Of a stretch of 64,000 nt of DNA, positions 63,122 through 64,000 are shown in pieces. Location: contig JAUIKF010000014.1 of NCBI GenBank assembly GCA_030430575.1, forward strand, positions 62,001 to 126,000. Direction: 5' to 3'. This stretch comes from Bacteroidia bacterium (GTDB lineage: Bacteria > Bacteroidota > Bacteroidia > J057). The translations under genes and the position numbers were made by a program. Position 1 is the first letter of the stretch. Each line of letters begins with the position of its first letter. The notes below the pieces were generated by a model. That model worked only from the letters and a program-made list of their open reading frames with translations, made no database searches and was not told where the DNA came from.

Positions 63122-64000
63122 ATGAAAATAAGTACGCTGGGCTTTGCCTGTATATTCAGCCTGTGCCTCTTGTCATGCACGCAGGAAAAACCGTCTGATG
63201 CCCTGGAAGACCCTTTTTATGACCAGCAATTGCAATCCATGGTGGATAAAGCAGTGGGTTATTTGGGCAAAATAGCTATTGACTCTACTGCTATTCCGCG
63301 CTCCTTACAAAAGGACGGTAGCCTTTATGGAACTGGATCCAGAGACTGGACCAGTGGTTTCTATCCCGGACAGCTATGGCAATTGTATGAATACAGCCAG
63401 AAGGAAGAACTGATGCAAGCAGTCGCTCAATGGACCGCTTTTATTGAAAAAGAAAAATATGATACCCATACCCATGATTTGGGTTTCAAAGTGTTTTGCA
63501 GCTTTGGACAAGGCTATAGATTGACCCAGAATGAAGCCTATAAAGAGGTGATCTTGCAGACTGCTGCCACCTTGATCAAACGCTATCATGAGAAAGTCGG
63601 CTGTATCCGTTCTTGGGACTTCAATCGTGAGGTTTGGCAATTCCCTGTCATCATAGACAATATGATGAACCTCGAAATGCTCTTTGCCGCGACACGTATG
63701 TCTGGTGATTCTACCTATTACAATATTGCCTATCAACATGCGCTTACAACGCTCAAAAATCATATCCGTGAAGATCACAGTTCCTATCACGTGATCGACT
63801 ATGATACCCTGAGTGGGGAAATCAGACTTCGTCAGACCCATCAGGGATTCTCTGATGCCTCAAGTTGGGCCAGAGGCCAGGCCTGGAACCTCTATGGGTT
63901 TAGTATGGCATATCGCGAGACAGGCGACGAACGCTTTTTGGAACATGCCAAAGGCCTTGCCCAATTCTTTTACACACACCCTCGATTGCCTGAAGACCTG
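63122..64000 (+). CDS. Unsaturated glucuronyl hydrolase (GH88), lipoprotein, 3' end cut off
   Basis: The ATG at 63122 opens a frame that runs past the window end (293 codons seen, about 100 missing). Lipoprotein signal MKISTLGFACIFSLCLLSC with Cys 19. GH88 motifs are in place: DWTSGFYPGQLWQLYEY, THDLGF with Asp 119, REVWQFPVIIDNMMNLEMLF with Asp 179, HQGFSDASSWARGQAWNLYGF. In the GH88 family the two Asp residues start hydration of the unsaturated uronic acid left by polysaccharide lyases, which releases it from an oligosaccharide. The lipid anchor points to the periplasm or surface. Divergent from xylB; shares an upstream motif with the rhamnose block. Confidence 0.93.
   Translation, partial: MKISTLGFACIFSLCLLSCTQEKPSDALEDPFYDQQLQSMVDKAVGYLGKIAIDSTAIPRSLQKDGSLYGTGSRDWTSGFYPGQLWQLYEYSQKEELMQAVAQWTAFIEKEKYDTHTHDLGFKVFCSFGQGYRLTQNEAYKEVILQTAATLIKRYHEKVGCIRSWDFNREVWQFPVIIDNMMNLEMLFAATRMSGDSTYYNIAYQHALTTLKNHIREDHSSYHVIDYDTLSGEIRLRQTHQGFSDASSWARGQAWNLYGFSMAYRETGDERFLEHAKGLAQFFYTHPRLPEDL

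Noticed and set aside
1-64000. rRNA, tRNA and transposase genes
   Set aside because: Looked for on both strands by eye; none recognised. Short tRNA genes could be missed without a covariance search.

Overview
The window looks like chromosomal DNA of a member of the Bacteroidota, probably a Saprospiria-type genus; the genus is an inference. Evidence is seen directly in the proteins. Several secreted proteins end in type IX secretion sorting domains, both the short type A form and the gliding-motility type B form. There is a hybrid two-component regulator of the kind found only in this phylum, and FG-GAP, CotH-kinase and pappalysin secreted proteins. Start codons lack Shine-Dalgarno sequences, and a few upstream regions carry a TAnnTTTG promoter box. 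No rRNA, tRNA, CRISPR array or intact transposase was found.

Layout. 1-9646 holds the tail of an FG-GAP repeat protein, a lone OppB-type permease, shikimate kinase, an MscS channel with a membrane protein, a drug/metabolite-type permease and a large secreted CotH protein. 9852-12710 is an LRR-ROC-COR-TIR protein. 12843-16259 holds an atypical pyruvate kinase, preceded by a truncated duplicate of its own 5' end, and an oxidoreductase. 16393-22735 holds a tetraether-synthase-like radical SAM enzyme with a small membrane protein, a site-2 protease, secreted proteins and uracil-DNA glycosylase. 22958-28564 holds surface-glycan type genes (DegT aminotransferase, GT39-like glycosyltransferase), an acetyltransferase and a second CotH protein. 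29615-36110 holds an FtsX-type permease and a 1161-residue SIR2 protein. 36200-45091 holds a lipoprotein, a PhoD phosphatase, a giant M43 protease with type B sorting signal, a broken DUF4301 gene and galactokinase.

45249-64000 is a sugar-use region. A hybrid regulator is followed by a deacetylase-like lipoprotein, then a complete L-rhamnose route: rhamnulose-1-phosphate aldolase/dehydrogenase, isomerase, kinase, an FMN lactate oxidase type enzyme and an NCS1-type transporter. On the opposite strand lie xylB, xylA and a sodium/solute symporter, and divergent from them an unsaturated glucuronyl hydrolase (GH88) lipoprotein cut by the window end. Rhamnose, xylose and unsaturated uronic acid together suggest use of a rhamnose- and uronate-containing polysaccharide such as ulvan, glucuronoxylorhamnan or a pectin fraction. 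A 49-bp motif is shared between the region upstream of the deacetylase/rhamnose block and the GH88 promoter region.

Intergenic regions are unusually rich in palindromic dispersed repeats of at least six families. Some touch coding sequence. One palindrome supplies the stop codon to both convergent genes at 25818-25848. The CATTCTAT/CATTCACT repeats run into the 5' ends of shikimate kinase and the glycosyltransferase, which then lack any ATG, GTG or TTG upstream of their conserved N-termini.

The best candidates for an unusual biological system are the TIR-bearing Roco protein and the SIR2 protein. Both look like NAD-consuming immune effectors and both appear more AT-rich than their neighbours.
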